From positions 248,001 to 312,000 of the forward strand of contig NZ_CP099397.1 of assembly GCF_021495345.1 (NCBI RefSeq): a DNA stretch of 64,000 bases, written 5' to 3'. Position 1 is the first letter of the stretch. Each line of letters starts with the position of its first letter. The notes beneath the pieces were generated by a model. The model had not been told where the DNA came from and did no database searches. It worked only from the letters and a program-made list of their open reading frames with translations. Made by a program: the position numbers and the translations under genes. Positions 63,796 to 64,000 of this stretch are shown here, one piece after another. This DNA comes from Pseudomonas hydrolytica (GTDB taxonomy: Bacteria > Pseudomonadota > Gammaproteobacteria > Pseudomonadales > Pseudomonadaceae).

Positions 63796-63850
63796 CGTAG
63801 GGTGCGCTGCGCGCGCCAGAGAGTATCCGGTGCGCATGGAGCACCCTACG
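63796..63850. repeat. Inverted CGTAGGGTGC repeat unit
   Basis: CGTAGGGTGC and its exact complement GCACCCTACG face each other 35 bases apart, between hemF and aroE. Related GTAGGGTG motifs occur near 5677, 13400 and 61722. Confidence 0.65.
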
Positions 63851-63883
63851 AGAAAAGCCGGCAACTTCCTTCAAGGATCATCC

Positions 63884-64000
63884 ATGGACCGCTACTGCGT
63901 CTTCGGCAACCCCATCGGCCACAGCAAATCGCCGCTGATCCACCGTCTGTTCGCCGAGCAGACCGGCCAGGCGCTGACCTACGAAGCGCGGCTGGCGCCG
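63884..64000 (+). CDS. aroE: Shikimate dehydrogenase (partial, runs off window)
   Basis: The first 39 residues of AroE, with the shikimate-binding [10 protein letters not shown] motif at residues 8-17. AAGGAT precedes the ATG. The gene continues past the window end. Its place after hemF is the conserved order in Pseudomonas. Confidence 0.93.
   Translation, partial: MDRYCVFGNPIGHSKSPLIHRLFAEQTGQALTYEARLAP

Overview
The window is a high-GC gammaproteobacterial chromosome segment and is almost certainly from the genus Pseudomonas, probably the mendocina/oleovorans/alcaligenes side. The last 10 kb carries trkA-rsmB-fmt-def, a divergent LysM gene, dprA, tsaC, qor, hemF and aroE. This is the order known near the origin of P. 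aeruginosa. The choline-sulfatase cluster, the gabT/gabD pair and the KauB-type dehydrogenase are also typical of Pseudomonas. Short repeats of the type GTAGCCCGGATGCAATCCGG recur between genes.

Layout. (1) 0-7.4 kb: a LysR regulator, a PbpG-type endopeptidase, then a choline-O-sulfate module of divergent LysR, betC, a choline-type binding protein and a SulP permease. (2) 7.4-17.4 kb: polyamine/GABA-type catabolism (PuuB-like oxidase, KauB-like aldehyde dehydrogenase, cupin, MocR regulator), two MFS exporters, an OmpA-type protein, and a TetR regulator with a clear operator. (3) 17.5-19.3 kb: a HrpK/NolX-type type III translocon/effector gene preceded by a sequence that exactly matches the HrpL-dependent hrp box. 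(4) 19.4-22.3 kb: gabT and gabD. (5) 22.7-44.8 kb: a 22-kb genomic island. (6) 44.9-54.4 kb: small membrane proteins, an HD-LuxR regulator, a secreted hydrolase, a ketoglutarate-semialdehyde-type dehydrogenase, GST, MarR, alcohol dehydrogenase, thioesterase and an MdcR-like LysR. (7) 54.4-64 kb: the conserved housekeeping block.

The island is the striking part. It is inserted in the anticodon arm of a tRNA-Arg(CCG) gene. The 5' half of that gene remains at 22680 and the 3' half at 44792, with a 13-bp shared core at both junctions. The two halves together form a complete tRNA, so the original gene is broken. The island carries an intact tRNA-Arg(CCG) 60 bp inside its left edge, directly downstream of the native tRNA promoter. 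Its cargo, left to right, is as follows: a glycosyltransferase-9 gene with an extra C-terminal domain; a tightly coupled operon of radical SAM, PHP phosphoesterase, phosphoribosyltransferase and glycosyltransferase genes; a set with two YaaW-family paralogues, a 47-codon membrane-protein gene, a coiled-coil membrane protein and an XRE regulator; a McrBC-like pair with a long coiled coil; a three-gene module that includes an 815-residue tyrosine recombinase; and a cation-efflux gene between a truncated and an intact copy of one IS4-family element. Cargo base composition and codon use look more AT-rich and mixed than in the flanks.

Functional reading. The flanks are ordinary Pseudomonas metabolism. 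The island combines probable mobility genes, a probable nucleic-acid-targeting defence pair, a membrane-associated YaaW set of unknown role, and a biosynthetic operon that may make a phosphoribosyl- or glycosyl-containing small molecule or surface modification. The last two are the best candidates for undescribed systems.
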